DNA of 64,000 nt from DASRJW01 sp964567755. Its GTDB lineage: Bacteria > Krumholzibacteriota > Krumholzibacteriia > G020349025. The translations under genes were made by a program, and so were the position numbers. Shown in pieces: positions 27,449-36,515 of the stretch. Location: contig CAZMNW010000054.1 in assembly GCA_964567755.1 (NCBI GenBank), positions 62,001 through 126,000 on the forward strand. Reading direction: 5' to 3'. Below the pieces are notes generated by a model. The model searched no databases, was not told the origin of the DNA, and saw only the letters and a list, made by a program, of their open reading frames with translations. Each line of letters opens with the position of its first letter. Positions within the stretch are counted from its first letter, which is position 1.

Positions 27449-27586
27449 CAGACTCTCCTCCCAAGAACAACTGCCACGCCCGTGTCGAGCTGGCACCTGC
27501 CGGCAGACTGTTCCTGCATAGTGGGGACAAGGTACCATCCATCGATCGACATGCAAAGCCGCCCGCGAAAAGAAGCAGGGCAAACG

Positions 27587-28066
27587 ATGCTCTCCACACC
27601 GACCGGTTTCGCAGCGCGTGTGAAACGGAAGCCGCGACGCGGGGCCACGCGGACTGTCACCGGGTATCGAGACGATCCCCTCTACCGGCGGATCCAACGC
27701 GCTGTAGCCGCAATCCTGGCGAATGGGAAGGTGGTGAGGCCGGTCGATGTCCTCGTCGGGATGAGCCTGCTGGCCCCAGAAAAGCTCGACGCTTGGCGCC
27801 GAGGCCGGGTGCCTTATTTAGAGCAGGGAATCAACTGCAACCTCACGCGTCTATCACGACTGTTGCGCGTACTCAGGTTCCACGTACACGATCTGAACCT
27901 CGTCCCGTCCATGACCGAGTATCGGCGCTGGGGAAAAAGGCCGAAGCACCGCCTTCGCTTCACCAAGCGTGGGGATCCAAGGCTCGAGATGGCATATGCG
28001 CGGCATTTCACGTGGCCGGGAAAGGGCTCGTTCAGAACACATGAGACCGAGGGAACTCGCGAATGA
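27587..28066 (+). CDS. Conserved hypothetical basic protein
   Basis: A 159-residue arginine-rich protein beginning at the ATG at 27587 (an ATG at 27551 is in frame). Visible motifs are DDPLYRRIQRAVAAILANGK, VDVLVGMSLL, WRRGRVPYLEQGINCNLTRL, LRFHVHDLNLVPS and a C-terminal HFTWPGKG. I recognise this as a recurrent family of unknown function in environmental bacteria. There is no membrane segment. It is divergent from the coiled-coil gene at 27092-27448 and precedes the kinase gene by 59 bases. Confidence 0.7.
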   Translation: MLSTPTGFAARVKRKPRRGATRTVTGYRDDPLYRRIQRAVAAILANGKVVRPVDVLVGMSLLAPEKLDAWRRGRVPYLEQGINCNLTRLSRLLRVLRFHVHDLNLVPSMTEYRRWGKRPKHRLRFTKRGDPRLEMAYARHFTWPGKGSFRTHETEGTRE

Positions 28067-28125
28067 TCGTGCGTGCTGGCACGTTCGCCACGAGTTGAGA
28101 GCAAACCCGAGGCCCGGGAATCGAG

Positions 28126-30984
28126 ATGGACGCCAAGCGCGGGCAAATGATCTCCCACTACCGTCTCGTCGAGAAGATCGGCGAGGGCGGGATGGGTGTT
28201 GTTTGGAAGGCCGAGGATTCAATTCTAAACCGCACCGTCGCCATCAAGGTGCTCCCGGCCGAGCTCGCACTCGATGAGAAACGCAGGCGCCTGTTCCTCG
28301 ACGAGGCGCGCCTCGCAGCTTCGGTGAGCCACGCCCACATCGTCCAAGTCCATGAACTCGGCCGCGAAGGTGAACTCGACTTCATCGTGATGGAGTACGT
28401 GGAGGGCCAACCGCTCGGCCGGATCCTTCACGGCCGGCCGCTGCCGTCGGAAAAGATCGCCGATTGGGGCCAACAGGTCGCCGAAGGTCTCGCGCGCGCC
28501 CACCGCAAGGGTCTCATTCACAGAGACCTCAAGCCGGCGAACATCATGGTCACGACCGATGGGGAGGTGAAGATCGTCGACTTCGGGCTCGCCACGCTCT
28601 TCTCGAGGCCGGACTTCACGACGGAATCTCTTGCATCCACCTGGACAGAAACCGCGGAAAAGAATCGCACCGGGATCGCTGGCACGTTGCCCTACATGTC
28701 GCCCGAGCAAGTCCGCGGCGAGAAGCTCGACTCCCGGAGCGACATCTTCTCCTTCGGTACGGTGCTCTACGAGATGACCACGGGACAGCGGCCCTTCATG
28801 GGTCCCAGGCCCGCCGACATCGCCCAGGAGATTCTGAGGACCCAGCCGACTCCGGTGCACGAACTGGTTCCCAAAGTGCCGCTTGCGCTGCGCTGGATTA
28901 TCGAGAAGGCGCTGGCCCGCAGACCGGGTGATCGGTACCAGGTGATGGAGGATGTAGGTATCGACCTCAAGCGCCTCGGGCGTGACTTGGAGTCCGGATC
29001 ATCTCCGTCTTTCGAGGATCTCCAGCACACTGTCCCGCCGAAGCGATGGAGTGTACCGCGTTCGTTGTTCGCTGCGGGATTTCTTGCAACCATCGGGCTC
29101 GCCGTCTGGTTCGGATGGCTGCACGATGGCGGCAAGCAACAAGGAACAGATTCGAACGCAGCCACGCCGGCTCCGCCGGTGAATCCGAACTGGATTCTCG
29201 TCGCCGACTTCGAAACGAGCAGCCAGGACTTCATCCTTGCCACTGCCGCGCGCGAGCTCGTGACAACCGTGTTCCAGAATTCCGAGATCGTAACGCCGAT
29301 CTCGCGGCCTCAAGTGCAGCTCGGCCTGGAATTGGCCGGGAAGGCGCAAGGAACTCGCGTCGTGGGCGAGATCGCCAGGGAGCTCGCCTATCGCGCTGCG
29401 GCACGTACGTACATCACAGGACGAATCGACCGTGTTGGCCGCTATTCGATCGTTCTCAGCGCGGTCGATGCCAGGAACAGCAACGTGCTCTTCTCCGTCT
29501 CGGACGTGGCGGCGAATGACGATGCGCTGATCCCCGTTCTGAGCCGGCTCGCGGAACAGTTGTTGGACAGAATACACGGGCGCCCCCAAGGCTTCCGGGC
29601 GAATCGGCCGGTCGTGCCTGTCATGACCAAATCATTCGAAGCCTACCAGCTGTTCGTTGAAGCGACCGATTTCTCGGTCGTTATGACTTATCGCACGAGG
29701 AATCACTTGCTGGAGCGAGCATTGAAGCTCGATCCGGACTTCGCCAGCGCATGGATGTCCTTGGGAGCGCATTACTCGAACACGGGTGAACTCGATGCGG
29801 CAGGGGCAGCGTGGGAGGAGGCTCGACGCCAATCCGATCGTTTGACCGAGGTCCAGAGGCTCCGTCTCGAGGGCCTCATCGCCCTGCGCATCGAATACGA
29901 CGTCGCTGCGAGCCTCGAGATCTTCGACCTCTTGGTGCAGCGCGAACCCTTCAACTGGCGACACCACAACGACCGGAGCGTGGCACTCCGCGATCTGGGC
30001 CGGTACGAGGACAGACTTGACGCCGTGACTCGCGCCTACGAACTGGCGCCGTTCGGACCAACCGAGATCCACATCGCCAACCGGGTCGAGAGCCTGCTCG
30101 AGCTCGGCCAGTACTCGGAGGCGCAACACCACCTGGGAAGCTTTCGAAACCTCGTCGTGCGTCGTGAGTATGAACTGAAGCTGGCCTTGCTGACCTCCAA
30201 CTGGCAAGTGGCCGAGAGTCTGGCAACACACATGCTTTCGGACGCGACCACTGCTGGCTGGCAATTCGAGGCTCGGGTCACGATCGAGGCGCTCCGTGGC
30301 ATGAGAGGAGGGCTCGACGCTGCTGCACGCGCACTTGAATCGATGGCCGTCAAGAGGACGTGCCTGCTCAGTCTGCACTTGAGAATGCTCGCTCGCGACG
30401 AGCTGGAGCCACCGAGATCACAGGCCTGCGCCGATACGACGGCCATCGGTCTCTTGGTTCAGGGAATGTGGGCCGCCGGATGTGGTGACACCGCCACTGC
30501 GCAGCACTTTTTGCGTGCCCTCGCGAATCGATCCGTGCGTGAGCGCAGGCAATTCGAGGTCGACTCGCGCCTCCTGCAGGGATGGATCGCGGCCCACGCC
30601 GGTCATTGGGAGCAAGTGATCCAGATCCTCGAGCCAGTGGAGAGCAGAGGAAGATTCGGGGAAACCTCTGGCAGGCTGCCCATCCGATGGTTGGTCGCCG
30701 AAGCACACGAACGGCTCGGGCATTTCGACCAGGCAGCACGAACTCTCGAACGCGTCGTGTCCCCTGTTCTCATCGATGAGGATAATGATCCGGTCCAACA
30801 CGCGATTTTCGAGCCCTTCGCGCACCAGCGGCTGGTGCTCCACTACGCACGATTACGACAGCTCGAGGATGCTCGGCGGCACTGGCAAGTCTTGCAGGAA
30901 ACCACCACGAACCCAGATTCGCTGCTTCGCCCCATGATCGAGGAGGCGCGGCAAGCGCTTGCCGAGGCTGAATCCCAACCATGA
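28126..30984 (+). CDS. Membrane-anchored serine/threonine protein kinase with TPR sensor region
   Basis: A 952-residue protein. Residues about 12-280 are a bacterial Hanks-type kinase: glycine loop GEGGMGVVW (19-27), Lys 41 in VAIKV, catalytic HRDLKPAN (132-139), DFG (152-154) and MSPEQVRG in the activation segment. A single transmembrane helix (SLFAAGFLATIGLAVWFGWL) follows near residue 315. The outer part starts with a TolB-like segment (ILVADFETSSQD, then RPQVQLGLE, then AARTYITGRIDRVG) and continues in tetratricopeptide-like helical repeats to the end. This architecture is common in Acidobacteria and Eisenbacteria-type genomes and is thought to transduce extracytoplasmic signals. All catalytic residues are present. 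Confidence 0.93.
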   Translation: MDAKRGQMISHYRLVEKIGEGGMGVVWKAEDSILNRTVAIKVLPAELALDEKRRRLFLDEARLAASVSHAHIVQVHELGREGELDFIVMEYVEGQPLGRILHGRPLPSEKIADWGQQVAEGLARAHRKGLIHRDLKPANIMVTTDGEVKIVDFGLATLFSRPDFTTESLASTWTETAEKNRTGIAGTLPYMSPEQVRGEKLDSRSDIFSFGTVLYEMTTGQRPFMGPRPADIAQEILRTQPTPVHELVPKVPLALRWIIEKALARRPGDRYQVMEDVGIDLKRLGRDLESGSSPSFEDLQHTVPPKRWSVPRSLFAAGFLATIGLAVWFGWLHDGGKQQGTDSNAATPAPPVNPNWILVADFETSSQDFILATAARELVTTVFQNSEIVTPISRPQVQLGLELAGKAQGTRVVGEIARELAYRAAARTYITGRIDRVGRYSIVLSAVDARNSNVLFSVSDVAANDDALIPVLSRLAEQLLDRIHGRPQGFRANRPVVPVMTKSFEAYQLFVEATDFSVVMTYRTRNHLLERALKLDPDFASAWMSLGAHYSNTGELDAAGAAWEEARRQSDRLTEVQRLRLEGLIALRIEYDVAASLEIFDLLVQREPFNWRHHNDRSVALRDLGRYEDRLDAVTRAYELAPFGPTEIHIANRVESLLELGQYSEAQHHLGSFRNLVVRREYELKLALLTSNWQVAESLATHMLSDATTAGWQFEARVTIEALRGMRGGLDAAARALESMAVKRTCLLSLHLRMLARDELEPPRSQACADTTAIGLLVQGMWAAGCGDTATAQHFLRALANRSVRERRQFEVDSRLLQGWIAAHAGHWEQVIQILEPVESRGRFGETSGRLPIRWLVAEAHERLGHFDQAARTLERVVSPVLIDEDNDPVQHAIFEPFAHQRLVLHYARLRQLEDARRHWQVLQETTTNPDSLLRPMIEEARQALAEAESQP

Positions 30985-31121
30985 TCAGAACCGTCCTGCC
31001 TTGAACTTGACCGGCCACGAGGCGGCCCGTAGCCTCTAGCATCACAATCCAAGAGGCCGGGCCCAGTTCGAGGTCCGGCACGGGCGAGCTGTCCGGTTTC
31101 GACAGAATTGTAGAGGTCCCC

Positions 31122-33044
31122 ATGAACCCCCGGCATCTTCCACCATTCGTCTTGGCAGCGTTCCTCGCTGCCGCTGCCAGCGCCGGCGATGCTCCGGTCG
31201 CGGCCGACGACATCGACCTCGAACGCAGCGTGGCGCTCATGGCGCGCATCGGCTTCTGCAATGGGCCGACATTTTCGCCCGATGGCAAACGAGTCGCGTT
31301 CATCTCCAACCTCGGCGGATCGCCACAGATTTGGACCGTTCCCGTGGACGGCGGCTGGCCCGAGCCCGTGACCGCTTCCGACGACCCGGTGACCAATGTC
31401 GAGTGGTCGCCGAGGGGGGCGTGGATCGCGTTCTCGCTCGCGCCCGGGGGCGGGATGAACGAACAGATCTACCTCGTCCGCCCCGACGGCACCGGGCTGC
31501 GCCGGCTGACGGATGGCGGCAAGGACAACAATCGCCTCGGCGGGTGGTCGCCCGATGGACGTTTCTTCACCCTCGGATCGAACCGCCGCGACCCCAGTGG
31601 CATCGATGCGTACGTCTGCGATCCGGCGGCGGGAACCCTGCGTCTGGTGAGCGAGAATCGCGGCGTCGGCGGTTTCACGGACATCAGTCGCGATGGCAGT
31701 CACGCCATTCTTTCGCGCACCGTGAGCCGCGGGAACAACGATCTCTTCCGTGTGGATTTACAAACTGGCAGCGAGACTCTGCTCACTCCGCACGAAGGTC
31801 CTGCTAATCTAAGCGGCGCTTTCGGGGCCGACGCACGCACGATCTATCTCGCTTCCGATCTCGACCGCGACCTGCGCGCGTTCGTCCGTCTCGATCTCGC
31901 GGCTGACGGTGCGCCGCTCCGCACGCAGGTCCTCGCAGCCCGAGACGATGCCGAGCTCCAGGGCTTCGAGCTCGATGCGACACAGCGCACGGCGGTGCTG
32001 CTCTGGAATGTCGGCGGGAGAAGCGAGCTCGAGATCTTCGACCTGACGCATGCACGCAGCCGGCGCGCGCCCTCGTTGCCCGGTGCGATCGTGAGCGGGC
32101 TCGTGTTCTCGCCCGACGGACGATCCGTTGCCTTCGGGTGTTCGGGTGCTTCGGTACCCACGGATCTATGGACGCTCGACATCCGGCACGGCACGTTGCG
32201 ACGCTTGACGCGCAGCCCGCACGCGGGCGTCGACCTCGACGTGCTCGTGCAAGCCGAGATCGTGCGTTTCAGCGCCCACGACGGCCTCGAGCTCTCGGGG
32301 TGGCTGTATCGCCCACGCCTCGGGCAAGCGCCCTATCCCACGGTGCTGAGCTTCCACGGCGGTCCCGAAGGTCAGGAGCGGCCCGGGTTCAACAGCACTT
32401 ATCAGGCACTGCTCGCGCGCGGCATCGCCGTGTTCGCTCCCAACGTGCGCGGCTCTTCCGGCTTCGGCAAGCGCTTCGTCAACCTCGACAACGGCGCCCT
32501 GCGCGTCGATGGTGTTGCGGACATCCAAAGCTGCGTCGCGCATGTCGTGTCGACGGGAGTCACCGATCCGAAGCGTGTCGGCATCATGGGCGGCTCCTAT
32601 GGCGGCTACATGGTCATGGCCGGGCTCACGGAGTACCCGGACCTGTTCGCAGCCGGCGCCAATCTCTTCGGGGTCGTGAACTTCGAGACCTTCTTCAAGC
32701 ACACCGAGCCGTGGATGGCGGCCATTTCGACCATCGAATACGGTGACCCGGCCACGCAGGCGGATCTCTTGCGTCAGTTGTCGCCGATTCACCGCCTGGA
32801 TCGCGTCGTGGCACCGACTCTCGTGCTGCACGGAGCCAATGACACCAACGTTCCGGTCGTCGAGGCGGAGCAGGTCGTGGAGACGCTGCGCACGCGTGGC
32901 GTGCCGGTGGAGTATGTTCTCTTCCCGGACGAAGGACATGGCTGGCGCAAGACCCCGAATCGTATCCGATCTGCCGTCGCCATCGTCCGCTGGTTCACCG
33001 AACACCTCGACGTGCAGGTCGCGACGCGCGCGAAGACCGAATGA
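31122..33044 (+). CDS. Secreted S9 family peptidase (acylaminoacyl/dipeptidyl peptidase-like)
   Basis: A 640-residue exported hydrolase. A signal peptide (residues 1-21, VLAAFLAAAASAGDA) precedes a TolB-like propeller with WD40-like PD40 motifs (FSPDGKRVAFISN, WSPRGAWIAFSL, WSPDGRFFTLGSN), then an alpha/beta-hydrolase domain. The triad is Ser about 492 (GGSYGGYM), Asp about 574 (HGANDTN) and His about 606 (DEGHGW). It releases dipeptides or acylated residues in related enzymes. The next gene overlaps its end by four bases, and the three genes to pyruvate kinase form an operon. Confidence 0.93.
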   Translation: MNPRHLPPFVLAAFLAAAASAGDAPVAADDIDLERSVALMARIGFCNGPTFSPDGKRVAFISNLGGSPQIWTVPVDGGWPEPVTASDDPVTNVEWSPRGAWIAFSLAPGGGMNEQIYLVRPDGTGLRRLTDGGKDNNRLGGWSPDGRFFTLGSNRRDPSGIDAYVCDPAAGTLRLVSENRGVGGFTDISRDGSHAILSRTVSRGNNDLFRVDLQTGSETLLTPHEGPANLSGAFGADARTIYLASDLDRDLRAFVRLDLAADGAPLRTQVLAARDDAELQGFELDATQRTAVLLWNVGGRSELEIFDLTHARSRRAPSLPGAIVSGLVFSPDGRSVAFGCSGASVPTDLWTLDIRHGTLRRLTRSPHAGVDLDVLVQAEIVRFSAHDGLELSGWLYRPRLGQAPYPTVLSFHGGPEGQERPGFNSTYQALLARGIAVFAPNVRGSSGFGKRFVNLDNGALRVDGVADIQSCVAHVVSTGVTDPKRVGIMGGSYGGYMVMAGLTEYPDLFAAGANLFGVVNFETFFKHTEPWMAAISTIEYGDPATQADLLRQLSPIHRLDRVVAPTLVLHGANDTNVPVVEAEQVVETLRTRGVPVEYVLFPDEGHGWRKTPNRIRSAVAIVRWFTEHLDVQVATRAKTE

Positions 33045-33895
33045 GACAACGAGGTTGGGCCCACGCGACGCGCCCGGCACTCTGGGCTTGGATCGTGGCC
33101 ACCACGCTCGCCGGATGCGCGGCCACCAGTTATCTCGACCCCGACGGTCCGCGCTACGTCGGGCAGTGGGCGCCAGTCGACAGCGTGCGCGCGGCTCCCG
33201 CACGGACGGCGCCATTGCGCATCGTCAGCTTCAACATCGCCTTTGCCGTCGAGATCGACAGCGCCCTCGTCGTGCTGCGAAGCGAACCGGCATTGCAACG
33301 GCCCGACATTCTCGCATTGCAGGAAATGGATGCTCCGGGCGTCGAGCGCATCGCCCACGCCCTGCAGCTCAACTCTGTCTACTTTCCGAGCGGCCTACAC
33401 CCAAGATACGGTCGTGATTTCGGCTGCGCCGTGCTCTCGCCGTGGCCGCTCGTGGAAGCGCGCAAGATCGTGCTGCCGCACCGAGCGCGCATCACAGGCT
33501 TGCAGCGCGTGGTCACGGTCGTGACGCTGCAACGTGGTGCCGACCGCTTGCGCGTCTACTCGGTGCATCTTCCTTCCCCGATGGGGATTTCGGCAGCGTC
33601 TCGCCGCGATCAGATCGATCTGCTGATGACGGATGCGAGCGGGTCTCCCGATCCGGTCATCATCGCGGGTGACTTCAACACCGAAGAAGCTGGCGAAGCC
33701 TTCGTGCGTGCCGGCTTCGTCTGGCCGACGCGTGATCTCCAGGCCACGACCCGCGCGTTCGGCGTCGGTTTCCGTTACGATCACGTCCTGGCGCGTGGCT
33801 TGCGCGCAGCACCCGATCACGCTGCCGGCGTAGTGCTCGACAATCGCCACGCGAGCGATCATTGCCCGATCTGGGCTGTCCTGGTGCCGGAGTAA
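33041..33895 (+). CDS. Endonuclease/exonuclease/phosphatase family lipoprotein
   Basis: A 284-residue protein with a lipoprotein signal (WIVATTLAGCAAT, lipobox LAGC, Cys at about 26), so it should be lipid-anchored. The EEP fold is shown by IVSFNIAF, LALQEMD, VYSVHLPSP, IIAGDFN and the C-terminal SDHCPIWAV. The catalytic His/Asp/Asn set of the family is present. Relatives hydrolyse nucleic acids, phospholipids or inositol phosphates, and the substrate here is unknown. The ATG overlaps the S9 gene stop (ATGA) and pyruvate kinase begins eight bases after its stop. Confidence 0.88.
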   Translation: MRQRGWAHATRPALWAWIVATTLAGCAATSYLDPDGPRYVGQWAPVDSVRAAPARTAPLRIVSFNIAFAVEIDSALVVLRSEPALQRPDILALQEMDAPGVERIAHALQLNSVYFPSGLHPRYGRDFGCAVLSPWPLVEARKIVLPHRARITGLQRVVTVVTLQRGADRLRVYSVHLPSPMGISAASRRDQIDLLMTDASGSPDPVIIAGDFNTEEAGEAFVRAGFVWPTRDLQATTRAFGVGFRYDHVLARGLRAAPDHAAGVVLDNRHASDHCPIWAVLVPE

Positions 33896-33903
33896 CGGAC
33901 CCG

Positions 33904-35337
33904 ATGCGGCTTCCCGATCACAAGACGAAGATCCTGGCGACGGTGGGCCCGGCTTCGGCGACGCCGGAAATCATGCAAGCCCTGCTCCGCGCCGGCGTGA
34001 ACGTCGCACGACTCAACTTCTCGCACGGGGACTTCGAGACGCATGCGCGTTGGATCCGCTCTCTGCGCCAAGCGGCATCGGCTACTGGACTCGATCTCAC
34101 GCTCATGGCCGATTTGCCGGGGCCGAAGATTCGTATCGGCCAACTGGCGCACGATCCCATCGAGCTGCAATCGGGCAGCGAGTTCACCCTCACGACGGAC
34201 GAGACGCTGGGCGACACGACCCGAGCCTCGGTGTCCTTCGAGCGGCTGCCACAGATCGTCAAACCCGGCGACACGTTGTTCCTCAACGATGGCCTCGTGC
34301 AGCTTCAGGTCGAGACGGTGCAAGCGCCCCGCGTGCGCTGCCGTGTGATCGCGGGCGGCGAGCTGCGGTCGCGCAAGGGCGTCAACCTTCCCGGGATCGA
34401 TCTCGGGATCCCCGCCTTCACGCCCCGCGACCGCGAATGCCTGCAGTTCGCGCTCGAGCATGGGGTGGATGCGGTGAGTCAGTCGTTTGTCGAATCGGCG
34501 GCGGATATCGTGGCCGTGCGGCAGGCGGCCGCGGCGACAGGGCACGCGCCATTTGTCATCGCCAAGATCGAGCGTGCGCGGGCGCTAGATCATGCCGACG
34601 AAATCCTCGACGCCGCAGACGCGATCATGATCGCGCGCGGCGACCTCGGGGTGGAAGTTCCGATCGAGCGCATCGCTCTCATTCAGAAACAGCTGGTGCG
34701 CAAGGCCGTGGGACTGGGCAAGCCGGTCATCATTGCCACCCAGATGCTGGAGTCGATGACGCGCAGCCCACAGCCCACGCGCGCCGAAGCCACCGACGTC
34801 GCCAACGCCATCTTGGACGGCACGGACTGCGTCATGCTTTCAGCTGAATCGGCCACCGGAAAATATCCCGTGCAAGCGGTGGCGACGTTGGCGCGCATCG
34901 CGGCCGCCACCGAACCGCAACGGTCGCGGCAGAGCCTCTGGCGCCAACTCGAGTCGTTGCAGGGGCGCCGCGAATTCTCGATGCACGACCTGCTGGCGCT
35001 CGGCGTCGAAGCGGTGATCGAGCACGGGGATGTCGCCGCCATCCTGGCACCGACGAACAGTGGTTCCACGGCGCGCAGCATCACGCGTTTTCGACTGCCG
35101 ATGTGGATCCTGGCACCCACGGCACGAGAAGGCACCAGACGGCAGCTCGCGTTTTCCTACGGTGTGCTGCCGATCCGCGTCGACACTGTTGTGGCCGACT
35201 GGACCGCGTACACCCGGGAGCGCGTGCGCGAATTGCAGCTCGGCGGAGAGATCGCCCTCCTCGTACGCGGTCCGTCGCCGCTTGCACCCGACGCGAATCA
35301 TGAGATCGAGATCGTGCGACTCGATTCGAAGCGCTGA
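33904..35337 (+). CDS. pyk: Pyruvate kinase
   Basis: A 477-residue pyruvate kinase, which converts phosphoenolpyruvate and ADP to pyruvate and ATP. Motifs: TKILATVGPAS at the N-terminus, NVARLNFSHG, DLPGPKIRIG, the active-site stretch IMIARGDLGVE with the preceding IAKIERA, and IATQMLESM. The C-terminal domain is present (GSTARSITRFR). Length is normal. The ATG at 33904 follows the EEP gene by eight bases, an unusual partner for a glycolytic gene but clear from spacing. Confidence 0.97.
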   Translation: MRLPDHKTKILATVGPASATPEIMQALLRAGVNVARLNFSHGDFETHARWIRSLRQAASATGLDLTLMADLPGPKIRIGQLAHDPIELQSGSEFTLTTDETLGDTTRASVSFERLPQIVKPGDTLFLNDGLVQLQVETVQAPRVRCRVIAGGELRSRKGVNLPGIDLGIPAFTPRDRECLQFALEHGVDAVSQSFVESAADIVAVRQAAAATGHAPFVIAKIERARALDHADEILDAADAIMIARGDLGVEVPIERIALIQKQLVRKAVGLGKPVIIATQMLESMTRSPQPTRAEATDVANAILDGTDCVMLSAESATGKYPVQAVATLARIAAATEPQRSRQSLWRQLESLQGRREFSMHDLLALGVEAVIEHGDVAAILAPTNSGSTARSITRFRLPMWILAPTAREGTRRQLAFSYGVLPIRVDTVVADWTAYTRERVRELQLGGEIALLVRGPSPLAPDANHEIEIVRLDSKR

Positions 35338-35391
35338 CGGGGACTGTCCACGACGAGCGCGTGCCGGTGAGTGGTGGACCCGCGGCCCGAA

Positions 35392-36510
35392 TCAGTGCTG
35401 TCGGCCCCATGCTTGGAAACGCGCCAACTGTTCGATCCTGGCGGCGAGTAGCTCTCCCAGCAGTCGATGTCCCGCAGCGTTCAAGTGCCCGTCCTTGTGA
35501 AACCAATAGGTTCCATCCTGAGGCAAACGTGCCCTGAACTCGGGGATCGGGTCCAAGCGTTCGATGCCGAGCTCGCCTGCCACCCAATCCAGATAGTGCC
35601 GCGCCCCATCGAAATCGAGACGCTCGACATCGAGCTTCGGCACCGTGGCCCACCACCGCTGCACATCGGGATCGATTTCTTCCTGCTGCGGCGCCCCCGC
35701 CAGCACGAAGCTGCTGCCGTCGGCGGCGCATCGCTGTGCCAGACTCTCGATGCGCTGCGCCGTCAGTCGGTACTCGCGCACGGCTGCGAAGTTCTGGTTG
35801 GTAAAGAAAGCCACCAGACCACCCGGGAGGACGACCTTGGCTGGATCCGGCGCATCATGGTCGCGCTGGCGGCGGAGCGTCCACATCTGCCGCAACAGCT
35901 CGACGCGGTAGGTGAGGTGCGAGTACGCCGTGAGCCGCCCGAGCGCGCCGCGGATGGTGAAGCCGCGTGAAATGTCGGCGCCGGCGGGCGTGTACACTTC
36001 GTGCGACACGACGTCGTTGTCGGTGAAGAGATAGACGACGACGTCGGCTGCGTAGCCGGCGCTCTCGCTGTCGAAGAAACCGACGATGTTGTCCAGATTG
36101 TAGCCGCGGACACCCGCGTTCACGACCTCCACCGCGCCGTGCCGGCGCAGGCGCGATTCGCACACCGACTCGAAAGAGCCACCGCGCTCGACCTCGAGCC
36201 CAGCCGTCATCGAATCGCCGAGCAACAGGATGCGGAAAACTCCGGGCGGCTTGGGAATCTGCGTCTCGTCGTCGCGCAGCCCGCGGCTGTTGGTGCGCAC
36301 TCGCGCCTCGTAGCCATGATACGGACTCGCGAACACGAACTCGAGATTCGGGCGCATGCGATAACCGTAGCGCGGATGTGGCTCGTAGAAATCTTCCACG
36401 ACCCGCACCGGTCCGTGCCAGAGCAGCAGCACGAGATCGGCGCCGACCAGCGTGCCGAGGACGCTCATGACAACGAGCACCAGCTTGCCGAGATGGGATT
36501 GCGTTCGCAT
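35392..36510 (-). CDS. Membrane-anchored SGNH/GDSL-type hydrolase
   Basis: A 372-residue protein with an N-terminal transmembrane helix (LVLVVMSVLGTLVGADLVLLL) and a large extracytoplasmic SGNH domain. Blocks seen: LLLGDSMTAG (nucleophile Ser), VNAGVRGYN, YLFTDND and the C-terminal DGHLNAAGH containing the catalytic Asp and His. Relatives de-acetylate or esterify polysaccharides and lipids. The ATG at 36508-36510 follows the glgB stop by five bases, so it is the last gene of a glycosyltransferase-glgB-SGNH operon. Confidence 0.87.
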   Translation of the reverse strand: MRTQSHLGKLVLVVMSVLGTLVGADLVLLLWHGPVRVVEDFYEPHPRYGYRMRPNLEFVFASPYHGYEARVRTNSRGLRDDETQIPKPPGVFRILLLGDSMTAGLEVERGGSFESVCESRLRRHGAVEVVNAGVRGYNLDNIVGFFDSESAGYAADVVVYLFTDNDVVSHEVYTPAGADISRGFTIRGALGRLTAYSHLTYRVELLRQMWTLRRQRDHDAPDPAKVVLPGGLVAFFTNQNFAAVREYRLTAQRIESLAQRCAADGSSFVLAGAPQQEEIDPDVQRWWATVPKLDVERLDFDGARHYLDWVAGELGIERLDPIPEFRARLPQDGTYWFHKDGHLNAAGHRLLGELLAARIEQLARFQAWGRQH

Positions 36511-36515
36511 GAGCC

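Noticed and set aside
35346..35379. GTCCAC and GTGGAC between the convergent pyruvate kinase and SGNH hydrolase genes as a terminator.
   Set aside because: The stem is only six bases with a 22-base loop and no T-run follows, so I do not call it.
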